Shown here: in pieces, positions 52,635 through 60,924 of the stretch | How the letters are laid out: each line of letters starts with the position of its first letter | How positions within the stretch are numbered: position 1 is the stretch's first letter | The notes under the pieces: generated by a model | What the model saw: the letters and a program-made list of their open reading frames with translations, nothing else | Told to the model about the DNA's origin: nothing | The model's database searches: none | Position numbers and translations under genes: made by a program | DNA from: Aeromicrobium sp. Sec7.5 | GTDB lineage: Bacteria; Actinomycetota; Actinomycetes; Propionibacteriales; Nocardioidaceae | Reading direction: 5' to 3' | Length of the DNA: 64,000 nucleotides | NCBI RefSeq assembly: GCF_036867135.1 | Contig: NZ_JBAJIJ010000001.1 | Span: forward strand, 372,001 to 436,000

Positions 52635-53939
52635 ATGACTGAAGTCCACGATCGCCAACGCACCCTCGACCTCTCGCTGAGGATCGGGGAGCTGCTGCTG
52701 TCCAACGGCGCCGGCGCGGCCGACGTGACGGCCACGATGTCGTCGGTCGCGCACCACCTCGGGCTGCGCCAGACCCTGGTCGACGTCACGTTCACGACGC
52801 TGACCCTCAGCCACCAGTCGGGGGTCGACGAGCCCGTCGTGTCGCTGACGCGCCACGTGACCCACCGGGAGACCGACTTCGCCGACCTGACGGCAGTCGA
52901 CTACGTCGTGGCCAGGCTCCTGGCCGACGAGATCACCCGGGACGAGGCCGCGAGCGAGGTGGCGCGGATCGCGTCGTCGGGCCACCCGCGCAAGCGGTGG
53001 GCGATCACGGCGGGGTCCGGACTCACGGGCGCCGGGGTCGCGCTGCTGCTGGGCGGTGACTGGGCCGTGCTGATCATCGCGGCCGTGGCCGGCTCGTGCA
53101 TCGAGATCCTGCAGCGCCACATGGCGCGCATGCGGCTGCCGTTCTTCTACGCGCAGGTCGCCGGCGGGATGCTCGCGACGACGTTCGCCGTCGTCCTGCG
53201 GGCGCTCGAGGTGCCGGTCGACCCGTCGATCGTGGTGACGGCGAGCATCATCATGCTGCTCGCCGGCCAGGGCTTCATCGGCGCCATCCAGGACGCGCTG
53301 ACGGGTTTCTACATCACGGCGAACGCGCGCCTCCTCGAGGTCATGATCGCGACGGCCGGCATCATCGTGGGCGTCGCGGCGGGCCTCAGCATCGGCGGCG
53401 GGCTCGGCGTCGACGTGCGGCTCGTGCCGGGTGCGTCAGGCCTGTCCGACCTGCCGACGGTCACGATCGGAGCGGCCGTCACGGCGGGCAGCTTCGCCTT
53501 CACGGCGTACTCGCCGAAGCGCGTCGTGGCGCCGATCGCCCTGCTCGCGGCCCTCGCGGCGGGGGCGTACTTCGCCCTGACCCAGCACAGCGTCGACCGG
53601 GCCGCAGCCGCTGGCGTCGCAGCCGTGATCATCGGCCTGGTCAGCTACTGGGTGGCCGGGTGGTTCAAGGTTCCGCCGCTCGTGGTCATCACCGCGTGCA
53701 TCATCCCGCTCCTGCCCGGCCTGTCGATCTACCGTGCGCTGTCATTGCTGGCCGACGACGACGTCACCGGGGTCATCGCGCTCATCACCGCGGCTGCCGT
53801 CGCCCTGGCACTGTCGGCCGGCGCGATCCTCGGCGAGTACGTCGCGCAGCCGCTGCGCCGCGAGTCGCGCAAGCTCGAGCAGCGCCTCGCGGGCCCCCGC
53901 CTCGTCGGCCCCCTCCGCGCGCGGGCGAAGAAGAAGTAG
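52635..53939 (+). CDS. Threonine/serine exporter family protein (ThrE-like)
   Basis: A 434-residue membrane protein. A cytosolic N-terminal domain (about 1-110, RIGELLLSNGAGAADVTATM) is followed by about ten transmembrane helices in two halves (ThrE and ThrE_2 domains). It contains the conserved AGQGFIGAIQDALTGFYITA and a Lys/Arg-rich C-terminus. ThrE of Corynebacterium exports threonine and serine. Whether this copy does so is unproven, but length and topology match. Confidence 0.88.
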   Translation: MTEVHDRQRTLDLSLRIGELLLSNGAGAADVTATMSSVAHHLGLRQTLVDVTFTTLTLSHQSGVDEPVVSLTRHVTHRETDFADLTAVDYVVARLLADEITRDEAASEVARIASSGHPRKRWAITAGSGLTGAGVALLLGGDWAVLIIAAVAGSCIEILQRHMARMRLPFFYAQVAGGMLATTFAVVLRALEVPVDPSIVVTASIIMLLAGQGFIGAIQDALTGFYITANARLLEVMIATAGIIVGVAAGLSIGGGLGVDVRLVPGASGLSDLPTVTIGAAVTAGSFAFTAYSPKRVVAPIALLAALAAGAYFALTQHSVDRAAAAGVAAVIIGLVSYWVAGWFKVPPLVVITACIIPLLPGLSIYRALSLLADDDVTGVIALITAAAVALALSAGAILGEYVAQPLRRESRKLEQRLAGPRLVGPLRARAKKK

Positions 53940-54026
53940 GCGCCACCGCCGGCACCCGAACGCCGCTGGTGGTGACCGACAAGCAGCATGGACCAGAAGC
54001 GAAAGGTCCCGCCCCGATTTGCTGAC

Positions 54027-54061
54027 TTTGGGCCCGTTCTGAGCCCCAAAACGGGCCCAAA
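54027..54061. terminator. Bidirectional hairpin terminator
   Basis: TTTGGGCCCGTT pairs with AACGGGCCCAAA (12 bp) around an 11-base loop between the convergent exporter and flavoprotein genes. The A and T ends on both strands suit a two-way terminator. The rest of the 247 bp gap shows no gene. Confidence 0.78.
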
Positions 54062-54186
54062 CTCCACACATCTCGGTGGTCCACATCTTGCAGGCGCCCG
54101 GCTGCAGGGCTCCCGGGATACCTCGCGCGGTCCTTGCCGCTTGTCCCGCACCATTCGCCGAGCGGCGACCGCGGGAAGCCCGCGAC

Positions 54187-55569
54187 TCAGCTCGCCGCGT
54201 CGCCCAGCGCCGTCTCGACGGCGCGCCAGAAGGTCGGGTAGGCGTAGATGCTGTTGCGCAGCACCTCGACCGGCACCTCGGCGCGCACGGCGACGCCGAG
54301 GCCGGAGACGGACTCGCCGCCGGCCGGACCGACGAAGGTGGCCCCGATCAGCAGGCCGCGGGCCGCATCGACCACGACCTTGACGACGCCCTCGTTGCCC
54401 GGACCGTGCACGAAGCCCCGGCTGCTCTCGTTCAGCGGAGCGACACCGACCCGGACGTCGATGCCCTTCTCGCGGGCCTGCTGCTCGGTGAGGCCGACCC
54501 CGCCGACCTCGGGATCGGTGAAGGTGGAGCGGGGGAACGTCTCGTCGTAGGCCGGGAGGTCCTCGCCCAGGACGTCCGAACCGGCGCGCTGCGCCTGGTA
54601 CATCGAGACGTGCGTGAAGGCGCCGCGTCCCACCACGTCGCCGATGGCCCAGAGGCCGTCGTGGCCGACGACCCGCATCGCGTCGTCGACGTCGAGGGAA
54701 CGACCCGGCTCCAGGCCGATCGTGTCGAGCCCGAGGTCGTCGATGTTCGGCTTGCGTCCGGCGGCGACCAGCACCTGGGCGACCTCGAGGGTCGTGCCGT
54801 CGTGGGTCACGCGGAACGTCGTGCCGTCGTGCTCGACCCGCTCCACCGTGGCGTCGGTCAGCACCGTGACGCCCTCGTCGCGCAGGACGCCCGTGACGAC
54901 CTCGGAGGCCTCCGGCTCCTCGGGGGCGAGGATGCGCGGGCCCGACTGCAGGATCGTGACCGCGCTGCCGAACCGGGCGAACGCCTGCGCCAGCTCCAGT
55001 CCGATGGGCCCGCCGCCGACGACGGCGAGCGAGGCGGGCAGGGTCTCGGTCTCGAGCGCCTCGCGGTTGGTCCAGAACGGGGTGTCGGCGAGGCCGTCGA
55101 TCGGGGGCGCCGACGGGCGGGTGCCGGGGTTCAGGACGACGCCGCGACGTGCGGTGAACGTGGGCCGGGTGCCGTCTGCGGCCTCGACCTCGACGGTGCG
55201 AGCGGCCGTGAGCCGGCCGTGGCCGCGCACGAGGGTGACGCCGGCGTCGGCGAGCCGGTCGGCGGCGACGGTGTCGTCCCAGTCGTCGGTGGCCTCGTCA
55301 CGGATGCGCTTCGCGACGAGGGAGAAGTCCGGCTCGACGGTGGAGGTGCCGGCGAGGCCGGGGACGCGTCGCGTCTCGGCGACGGCGTTCGCCGCGCGGA
55401 TGAACATCTTCGACGGGATGCAGCCCCAGTACGGGCACTCGCCGCCGACGAGGCGCGACTCGACCGCGACGACCTCGAGACCGGCCTTCGCCAGGCGCGT
55501 CGCGAGCGACTCGCCCCCCGGGCCGGTACCGATCACGATGACGTCGCACTGCCGGGTCTCGTCGCTCAT
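54187..55569 (-). CDS. Pyridine nucleotide-disulfide oxidoreductase (Lpd/MerA-like)
   Basis: A 460-residue flavoprotein. The FAD fold is VIVIGTGPGGESLATRLAKA, and the redox-active disulfide is GGECPYWGCIPSK, in which CPYWGC replaces the CLNVGC of classical lipoamide dehydrogenase. The NAD fold is VVGGGPIGLELAQAF, the second FAD motif is WAIGDVVG, and the dimer domain is at about 340-460. The altered disulfide loop suggests a reductase for mycothione, mercury-like or unknown disulfides rather than E3 of pyruvate dehydrogenase. The start MSDETRQCDV at 55569 fits the fold. Confidence 0.86.
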   Translation of the reverse strand: MSDETRQCDVIVIGTGPGGESLATRLAKAGLEVVAVESRLVGGECPYWGCIPSKMFIRAANAVAETRRVPGLAGTSTVEPDFSLVAKRIRDEATDDWDDTVAADRLADAGVTLVRGHGRLTAARTVEVEAADGTRPTFTARRGVVLNPGTRPSAPPIDGLADTPFWTNREALETETLPASLAVVGGGPIGLELAQAFARFGSAVTILQSGPRILAPEEPEASEVVTGVLRDEGVTVLTDATVERVEHDGTTFRVTHDGTTLEVAQVLVAAGRKPNIDDLGLDTIGLEPGRSLDVDDAMRVVGHDGLWAIGDVVGRGAFTHVSMYQAQRAGSDVLGEDLPAYDETFPRSTFTDPEVGGVGLTEQQAREKGIDVRVGVAPLNESSRGFVHGPGNEGVVKVVVDAARGLLIGATFVGPAGGESVSGLGVAVRAEVPVEVLRNSIYAYPTFWRAVETALGDAAS

Positions 55570-55694
55570 GTCACCATCATGACGCTGCCTCGGTGAGGCG
55601 CCCGCCGGGCGTCGCCGCCGCGGTCCGCGGCCCCGCCCCGACGGCATCTCCGCGCCGGGTCTGGTCACGGAACCACGCGGAGGCTACTGTCGAG

Positions 55695-55708
55695 TAAGCA
55701 AGCGCTTA
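55695..55708. promoter_or_regulatory. Operator candidate before the acyl-CoA dehydrogenase pair
   Basis: TAAGC, four bases, GCTTA form an inverted repeat containing the palindrome AAGCGCTT, 20 bp before the start of the first gene. It partly matches the KstR2-type pattern CAAG-N2-CTTG of TetR regulators of sterol/lipid genes. No regulator gene is adjacent. Confidence 0.4.
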
Positions 55709-55727
55709 GCCCCGGCCTGGAGGTCAC

Positions 55728-56882
55728 ATGAAGCTTCGCCTGTCCGACGAGGACGCCCGCTTCCGCGACGAGATGCGGGAGTACTTCACCACCCGGTTCC
55801 CCGAACACATTCGTGCCAAGGTCCTGGCTCGCCAGGAGCTCAGCAAGGACGACATCGTGGAGTCCCAGCAGGCGTTGAACGCCGAAGGGCTCGCGGTGCC
55901 CAACTGGCCCGTCGAGTGGGGCGGCCGCGACTGGTCGCAGCTCCAGCGCCACCTGTGGCACGAGGAGATGCAGCTCGCCGGCGTGCCGATCCCGCTCGCG
56001 TTCAACGCCAGCATGATCGGCCCGGTCATCGCGGCCTTCGGCTCCGAGGAGATGAAGGAGCGGTTCCTGCCCAAGACGGCCAACCTCGACATCTGGTGGT
56101 CGCAGGGCTTCTCCGAGCCCGACGCCGGATCCGACCTCGCGTCGCTGCGCACCACGGCGGTGCGGGACGGCGACGAGTACGTCGTCAACGGCCAGAAGAC
56201 GTGGACCACGCTCGGACAGTACGGCGACTGGATCTTCACGCTCGTGCGCACCGATCCTGACGTCAAGAAGCAGGCCGGCATCTCGATGCTCCTGATCGAC
56301 ATGACGACGCCGGGGCTCACCGTCCGCCCGATCGAGCTGATCGACGGGGGCCACGAGGTCAACGAGGTCTTCTTCGAGGACGTGCGCGTCCCGGCCGAGA
56401 ACCTCGTCGGCGAGGAGAACAAGGGCTGGAACTACGCCAAGTTCCTGCTCGGCAACGAGCGGGTCGGCGTCGCGCCGGTCGGCACCACGAAGCGCTGGCT
56501 CGCCGACGCCAAGGAGGCCGCGGGCGACCGCCTCTCCTCCGACCCGGTCCTCGCGAGCCGTGTGGCCGACCTCGAGAACGAGCTGATGGCGCTCGAGCTC
56601 ACGGCGCTGCGCGTCGTGGCGCACTCGGCCGAGGGCAAGCCGCACCCGGCCTCCTCGGTGCTCAAGCTGCGCGGCACCGAGCTGCAGCAGGCCGTGACCG
56701 AGCTCTACGTCGACCTCGCGGGTCCCTGGGCCCTCGCCTCGGGCGCCGGCGACGGCTCCTCGGCCCCCGACTGGGCGCGCGTCTCGACGACGCAGTACCT
56801 GAACTACCGGAAGGCGTCGATCTACGGCGGCTCGAACGAGGTTCAGCGACAGATCATCTCCGGCACGATCCTGGGACTGTGA
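55728..56882 (+). CDS. Acyl-CoA dehydrogenase, subunit 1 of heteromeric pair (FadE29-like)
   Basis: A 384-residue protein with QGFSEPDAGSDLASLRT and NGQKTWTTLGQYGDW. It ends KASIYGGSNEVQRQII, in which the usual catalytic EGT is GGS. This sequence is typical of the larger subunits of alpha2beta2 acyl-CoA dehydrogenases such as FadE28-FadE29 for steroid side chains. The next gene starts nine bases later and codes the partner. A branched or steroid-like acyl-CoA substrate is inferred from that family. Confidence 0.86.
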   Translation: MKLRLSDEDARFRDEMREYFTTRFPEHIRAKVLARQELSKDDIVESQQALNAEGLAVPNWPVEWGGRDWSQLQRHLWHEEMQLAGVPIPLAFNASMIGPVIAAFGSEEMKERFLPKTANLDIWWSQGFSEPDAGSDLASLRTTAVRDGDEYVVNGQKTWTTLGQYGDWIFTLVRTDPDVKKQAGISMLLIDMTTPGLTVRPIELIDGGHEVNEVFFEDVRVPAENLVGEENKGWNYAKFLLGNERVGVAPVGTTKRWLADAKEAAGDRLSSDPVLASRVADLENELMALELTALRVVAHSAEGKPHPASSVLKLRGTELQQAVTELYVDLAGPWALASGAGDGSSAPDWARVSTTQYLNYRKASIYGGSNEVQRQIISGTILGL

Positions 56883-56891
56883 GGACGGAAC

Positions 56892-58007
56892 ATGGACTTC
56901 ACCTATGACAGCGAGACCGTCGCCCTGCGCGACGCGGTCCGCGGACTGCTCGGCAAGGCCTACCCGTCCTCGGAGGACCGTCGCGGCGCGACCAACACCG
57001 AGCCGGGCTTCGACGAGAAGGTCTGGGGCCGGCTCGCCGAGCTCGGCGCCCTCGGGCTGCCGTTCTCGGAGGACGACGGCGGCGCCGGCGCCGGTCCGGT
57101 CGAGGTCTCGATCGTGGCCGAGGAGATCGGGCGCGTGCTCGCTCCCGAGCCGTTCGTCGAGTCGGTCGTGCTGGCCGGCGGCCTCGTGGCTGCCGCGGGC
57201 ACGGCGGAGCAGCGGGCCGACGTGCTCGGCCGCCTCTCGGCCGGCGAGAACGTGCTCCTTCCCGCGCTGCTCGACTCGGGTCAGCCCGTGTCGGCGTCCG
57301 GCGAGGGCGAGTCGGTCACGCTGACCGGCGCCAAGGAGCCCGTGCTGCACGGCGCCCGTGCCGACCAGCTCGTGGTCAGCGCCGTCACCGACCGCGGCGT
57401 GGAGCTCTTCCTCGTCGCCGGTGACGCCGAGGGCCTCACCCGCACCGGCTACCGCACGTTCGACGGCGGCCGTGCGGCGCGCATCGAGCTCGACGGCACC
57501 CCCGCGGTGCGGCTCGGCGAGCAGGGTGACCGCTCGGCCGCGATCGACGAGGTGCTCGCCGCGGCGCGCATCGCGTACTCGCACGAGGCGCTCGGGGCCA
57601 TGGAGGTCGCGCTCAGCCAGACGGTCGAGTACCTGAAGACGCGCAAGCAGTTCGGCGTCCCGCTCAACACGTTCCAGGCGCTCACGTTCCGCGCGGCCGA
57701 CCTGTACGTGTCGATGGAGCTGGCCCGCAGCACCGTCATGTGGGCCACGCTCGTGCTCGCCGACGCGCCCGAGCGTGCCGCGGAGGCCGCCTCGCGTGCC
57801 AAGGCGATCGTGAGCCGCACGAGCCGGCACATCGGCCAGGAGGCGATCCAGCTCCACGGCGGCATCGGCATGACGGCGGAGTACTCGGTGGGTCACTACA
57901 TGAGCCGTCTCACGGCGCTCGACCACTGGCTCGGCGACGGTGCCGAGCACCGGGCCGTCCTGGCCGCATCGGTCCGCGACCACGGCGTGCTGGAGCCCCT
58001 CGCCTGA
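56892..58007 (+). CDS. Acyl-CoA dehydrogenase, subunit 2 of heteromeric pair
   Basis: A 371-residue shorter acyl-CoA dehydrogenase-fold protein starting MDFTYDSETVALRDAVRGLL. The C-terminal FAD site is TRKQFGVPLNTFQALTFRAA and IQLHGGIGMTAEYSVGHYMS. It lacks the C-terminal EGT motif. The beta domain (VTLTGAKEPVLHGARADQLV) is degenerate compared with its partner. It probably forms one hetero-tetramer with the gene nine bases upstream, sharing FAD sites across the interface. Confidence 0.86.
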   Translation: MDFTYDSETVALRDAVRGLLGKAYPSSEDRRGATNTEPGFDEKVWGRLAELGALGLPFSEDDGGAGAGPVEVSIVAEEIGRVLAPEPFVESVVLAGGLVAAAGTAEQRADVLGRLSAGENVLLPALLDSGQPVSASGEGESVTLTGAKEPVLHGARADQLVVSAVTDRGVELFLVAGDAEGLTRTGYRTFDGGRAARIELDGTPAVRLGEQGDRSAAIDEVLAAARIAYSHEALGAMEVALSQTVEYLKTRKQFGVPLNTFQALTFRAADLYVSMELARSTVMWATLVLADAPERAAEAASRAKAIVSRTSRHIGQEAIQLHGGIGMTAEYSVGHYMSRLTALDHWLGDGAEHRAVLAASVRDHGVLEPLA

Positions 58008-58133
58008 CCTTGCGGCACCGCACCCCTGTGGGCGGTGAGTCTGCCGTCACCGCACACGCGCGCGTGACGGCACACTCACCGCCCACAGCTGCGTCTGACG
58101 GCTCACCCACCGCTCGGCGGGGTGTCCGGGAAT

Positions 58134-58230
58134 GCAAGGACCCCTCGCGTACCCGACAGAGCACACTGACCCTTGCTGCCTTCCGGCCCTGGGGGAGTTG
58201 GGTGAGATGTCGCCACGCGAGGGGCTGGGA
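58134..58230 (-). ncRNA. ffs: Signal recognition particle RNA (4.5S, small type)
   Basis: On the minus strand the apical domain reads GGGCCGGAAGGCAGCAAGGG, the Ffh-binding helix-8 signature (GGAA tetraloop with conserved GCAGC and A-C internal loops). The closing arm CCCCTCGCG (58216-58224 read from the minus strand) pairs with CGCGAGGGG (58141-58149). Exact ends are estimated from usual length (about 97 nt). Confidence 0.88.
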
Positions 58231-58279
58231 ACACCCTACCGGCCGCGGCCACGTGACGATCAAGCCCCCGGCGCGTCCG

Positions 58280-59704
58280 TCAGCCGATCAGTGGATACAG
58301 CGCTGCAGCCACGGCGAAGGCCGAGAGGCCGAGCGTGGTCTCCATGACGGTCCAGGTCTTCAGGGTCGTCTTCTCGTCCATGCCGAAGAAGCGGCTCACG
58401 AGCCAGAATCCGGAGTCGTTGACGTGCGACAGCACCGTCGATCCGGCTGCGATGGCCGTGACCAGGAGGGCGATCTGGATGTTGCTCAACGCGTCAGCCT
58501 GACTCGCGATGAGTCCGGCGGTCGTCGTGATGGCGACCGTGGCCGATCCCTGGGCGACGCGCAGGGCCGTGGCGATGACGAACGCCTGCAGCAGCAGGGG
58601 GATGCCGATGTCGCTCAGCGACGAGGTGAGTGCCTCCCCGATACCGCTGATGCGCAGCACTCCGCCGAACATGCCGCCGGCGCCGGTGACGAGGATGATC
58701 GAGCAGATCGGCCCGAGCGACTGGTCGAGCAGGCCCCTGGTCTCGTCCAGGGTGCGCCCGCGCCGGCCGAGCGTGGCGATCGCGACCAGCAGCGTGATGA
58801 GCAGGGCGATCGGCGTGTTGCCCAGCAGGATCAGAAAGTCCACGAGCTCGTTGCCCTCGGCGATGGTGCCGCCTTCGATCAGCGTCGTCAGGACGGTGTT
58901 GAAGGCGATGAGCACGAGCGGGATCGCCAGCAGGCCCAGCACCAGGCCGAAGGTCGGCGGCGCGATCGTGGTGGTCGTGCCGGAGGAGCCGGGTCCCGGT
59001 GCGGGGGAGTCGGCCGACTCGGCGCCGTCGTTCACGGGACCGAACAGCGCCTCGCTCACGGGCACGTCGATCCGCGCGCCGAGGTAGCGCGAGACCAGGT
59101 ACGAGCCGACGTACCAGGCGACCAGCACGATCGGCAGGTTCACGAGCAGGATCACGCCGATGTCGCCGCCGAAGGCCGTGCCGGCCGCGACCGGACCGGG
59201 GTGAGGGGGAACCAGGGCGTGCATCGCCGCGAAGGCTCCGGCGGCCGGCAGTGCGTAGTAGAGCAGCGAGCCGCCGAACCGGCGAGCCACGGTGAGGATG
59301 ATCGGCAGGAAGACGACCAGGCCCGCGTCGAAGAAGATCGGCAGGCCGAAGATGAGTGCCGCGACGCCGAGCGCCAACGGCGCCCGCTTCTCCCCGAAGC
59401 GATTGACGAGGGTGTCGGCCAGCACCTGCGCGCCCCCGGTCACCTCGAGCAGGCGACCGAGCATGACTCCGAATCCGACCAGGAGGGCGACCGAGGCCAG
59501 CGTCGAGGCGAATCCCGACGTCATGGCCGTGGACACGTCAGCCAGCGGGATCCCGGCGGCCACGGCGGTCACGGCGCTGACCAGGACGAGCGCGATGAAC
59601 GCGTGCAGACGGACCTTGATGATCAGCAGGAGCAGCGCAGCGACCGCGACGAGCGCGATGATCAGCAGGACTCCGGCGCTGTGCACCGGTTCGATCGGGT
59701 CCAT
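58280..59704 (-). CDS. GntP-family permease (gluconate:H+ symporter type)
   Basis: A 474-residue membrane protein with about 12-14 helices. Family features are FGVMLGRLLEVTGGAQVLAD, LVPPHPGPVAAGTAFGGDIG and ILVTGAGGMFGGVLRISGIG. GntP carriers import gluconate or related sugar acids with protons. No gluconate kinase is adjacent, so the substrate is uncertain. The start MDPIEPVHSAG at 59704 begins the first helix; upstream codons add a basic leader. Confidence 0.9.
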   Translation of the reverse strand: MDPIEPVHSAGVLLIIALVAVAALLLLIIKVRLHAFIALVLVSAVTAVAAGIPLADVSTAMTSGFASTLASVALLVGFGVMLGRLLEVTGGAQVLADTLVNRFGEKRAPLALGVAALIFGLPIFFDAGLVVFLPIILTVARRFGGSLLYYALPAAGAFAAMHALVPPHPGPVAAGTAFGGDIGVILLVNLPIVLVAWYVGSYLVSRYLGARIDVPVSEALFGPVNDGAESADSPAPGPGSSGTTTTIAPPTFGLVLGLLAIPLVLIAFNTVLTTLIEGGTIAEGNELVDFLILLGNTPIALLITLLVAIATLGRRGRTLDETRGLLDQSLGPICSIILVTGAGGMFGGVLRISGIGEALTSSLSDIGIPLLLQAFVIATALRVAQGSATVAITTTAGLIASQADALSNIQIALLVTAIAAGSTVLSHVNDSGFWLVSRFFGMDEKTTLKTWTVMETTLGLSAFAVAAALYPLIG

Positions 59705-59824
59705 GGCCAGCTCCCTCGTGCGGTGGATCGGATACTGCTTCTCGAGTTTCACTCACCCGCCGTCCCGGGGCAATGCGGCAGCCCAGTTCGCCGCAGCTGC
59801 GTTCGCACCGGTAGCCTCGTCCGC

Positions 59825-59909
59825 GGAGGATTCGCATAGTGGCCTAGTGCGCTCGCTTGGAAAGCGGGTTGAGTGCAAGCTCTCAGGGGTTCGAATCCCC
59901 TATCCTCCG
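59825..59909 (+). tRNA. tRNA-Ser (anticodon GGA)
   Basis: An 85-nt class II tRNA. The acceptor arm GGAGGAT pairs with ATCCTCC, the anticodon loop TTGGAAA (GGA at 59869-59871) is closed by CTCGC/GCGGG, a long variable arm is present, and the T loop is GGTTCGAATCC. CCA is not encoded. Its 3' end is followed by low-GC DNA and integration genes, so it is likely the attachment site. Confidence 0.97.
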
Positions 59910-59924
59910 CTGCAATTGCAGGAA

Positions 59925-59963
59925 AAATCGGGCCTCGTACCTACTCGGTGCGGGGCCCGATTT
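59925..59963 (+). terminator. Terminator after tRNA-Ser
   Basis: AAATCGGGCC pairs with GGCCCGATTT, extended by CGTACC with GGTGCG, and ends in TTT. A 12-bp palindrome CTGCAATTGCAG (59910-59921) lies between it and the tRNA. Confidence 0.8.
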
Positions 59964-59968
59964 CGCGT

Positions 59969-60000
59969 TTGGTCTCAGTTTTGGTCTCAGTTGGTCTCAG
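59969..60000. repeat. Three direct repeats TTGGTCTCAG beside the att region
   Basis: The 10-mer TTGGTCTCAG occurs at 59969, 59981 and 59991. Short direct repeats next to an attachment site often are arm-type binding sites for integrase or excisionase. The rest of the 304 bp between tRNA and the first cargo gene shows no convincing gene. Confidence 0.6.
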
Positions 60001-60213
60001 TTGGAGAGCGTCGATCTGAGTTTGTAATCGTCTGTCGCTCTGGCTCGACGCCTGTTCATTGCGAGAGTAGGACCAGTTCGACGACTCGCCGGTGAGCCAA
60101 CCGCTTGGGAGAACGGCCTGTGGATAACCTCGAGACTTGCTCGTCTTGCGTTCCTCGGTCTGGTGGGGGGCGGCCGATAAGGTCAGAGACCGCACTCGCA
60201 GGGAGGTGACCGC

Positions 60214-60864
60214 ATGGCCACGTGGCTGTCTTCTGCCCACGCGTGGCCGACTCATCCGGAGACGCAATGGCGAGATGTCATGAGGGAAGCTCACGCCCGC
60301 GGATGGTTCTTTCGGCCATTCTCCGATCACGCATTCGGCAAGATCTCCTGCGCTGAGAAGCCAGACTCGCTCGACTCGGCATGTGCGACGAAGATCTACT
60401 CGTCCGCGACCGGTTCGGAGACGTATGCAAAGCGGGCGCTCACACTCATCCGAACCTGTCCGCACAGCAGCGAGCAGGGTCCTGAGCCGGACGATCACGA
60501 GGCAGCTCGACTGTTGAAGGACGCGGAGCGGCTTCTCGAAGGGGCGACGTCGCTGCTATCGCGAGCGACGGCGAGCTTGGGGTCGGATGAACTCCTCGAG
60601 CAGGCGAGCCGTTGTGCCGACGATGCCGACACCCTTCTCGCGGAGGCGGAAGTGCTGGAGCTGGAGGCGAACCGGATGGCAGATCGCGCCAGCGCCGCGC
60701 TCGCGGGCACAGGGCTAGAGGAGTCGACTCCATCGCAGCTCGTTATCGCGGCGGAGGAAACCCTGAGCCGGGCGGATCAAGTAGTTGCAGCCGAGGGCTT
60801 GGCTCAGCGGATCGAGCGAGCGCAAGATCGGTGTGCTGCCCTGAAACTGAGATTGCGCTCGTGA
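60214..60864 (+). CDS. Putative toxin: HicA-like small domain with helical tail
   Basis: A 216-residue protein, first of a three-gene operon. The N-terminal part (about 15-85) has TQWRDVMREAHARGWFFRPF then SDHAFGKISC, with Cys46, Cys57 and a CPH at 82-84. This W-x-A-x3-GW-xn-H-x-G-x3-C pattern is like the dsRBD/HicA-type fold, where a single His (here His39) is catalytic in mRNA interferases. Residues about 90-215 form long amphipathic helices, probably coiled coil. GGGAGGTGA precedes the ATG. The toxin role is inferred from fold resemblance and operon; no function is proven. Confidence 0.55.
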   Translation: MATWLSSAHAWPTHPETQWRDVMREAHARGWFFRPFSDHAFGKISCAEKPDSLDSACATKIYSSATGSETYAKRALTLIRTCPHSSEQGPEPDDHEAARLLKDAERLLEGATSLLSRATASLGSDELLEQASRCADDADTLLAEAEVLELEANRMADRASAALAGTGLEESTPSQLVIAAEETLSRADQVVAAEGLAQRIERAQDRCAALKLRLRS

Positions 60865-60871
60865 TCATGTT

Positions 60872-60881
60872 GGCATATGCC
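60872..60881. promoter_or_regulatory. GGCATATGCC palindrome before the HTH gene
   Basis: A 10-bp perfect palindrome in the short gap between the first and second operon genes, followed by an AT-richer stretch (AGAGTAAAGTT) that could hold a -10. It is a candidate operator for the helix-turn-helix protein and an internal promoter. Confidence 0.35.
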
Positions 60882-60924
60882 TACACTTCAGAGTAAAGTT
60901 GTTCGACCGGCCGTAGGGAGGGTC

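Noticed and set aside
59941..60498. Minus-strand frame between tRNA-Ser and the island operon
   Set aside because: Ends in a repetitive ETKTETK tail caused by the direct repeats, overlaps the terminator and the first cargo gene, and resembles no family.
60214..60864. Classification of the first island gene as a phage structural or methyl-accepting (coiled-coil) protein
   Set aside because: The N-terminal GW/HxxG/C pattern and the coupling to an HTH and a SecB-like gene fit a toxin-type operon better; the helical tail alone is not diagnostic.
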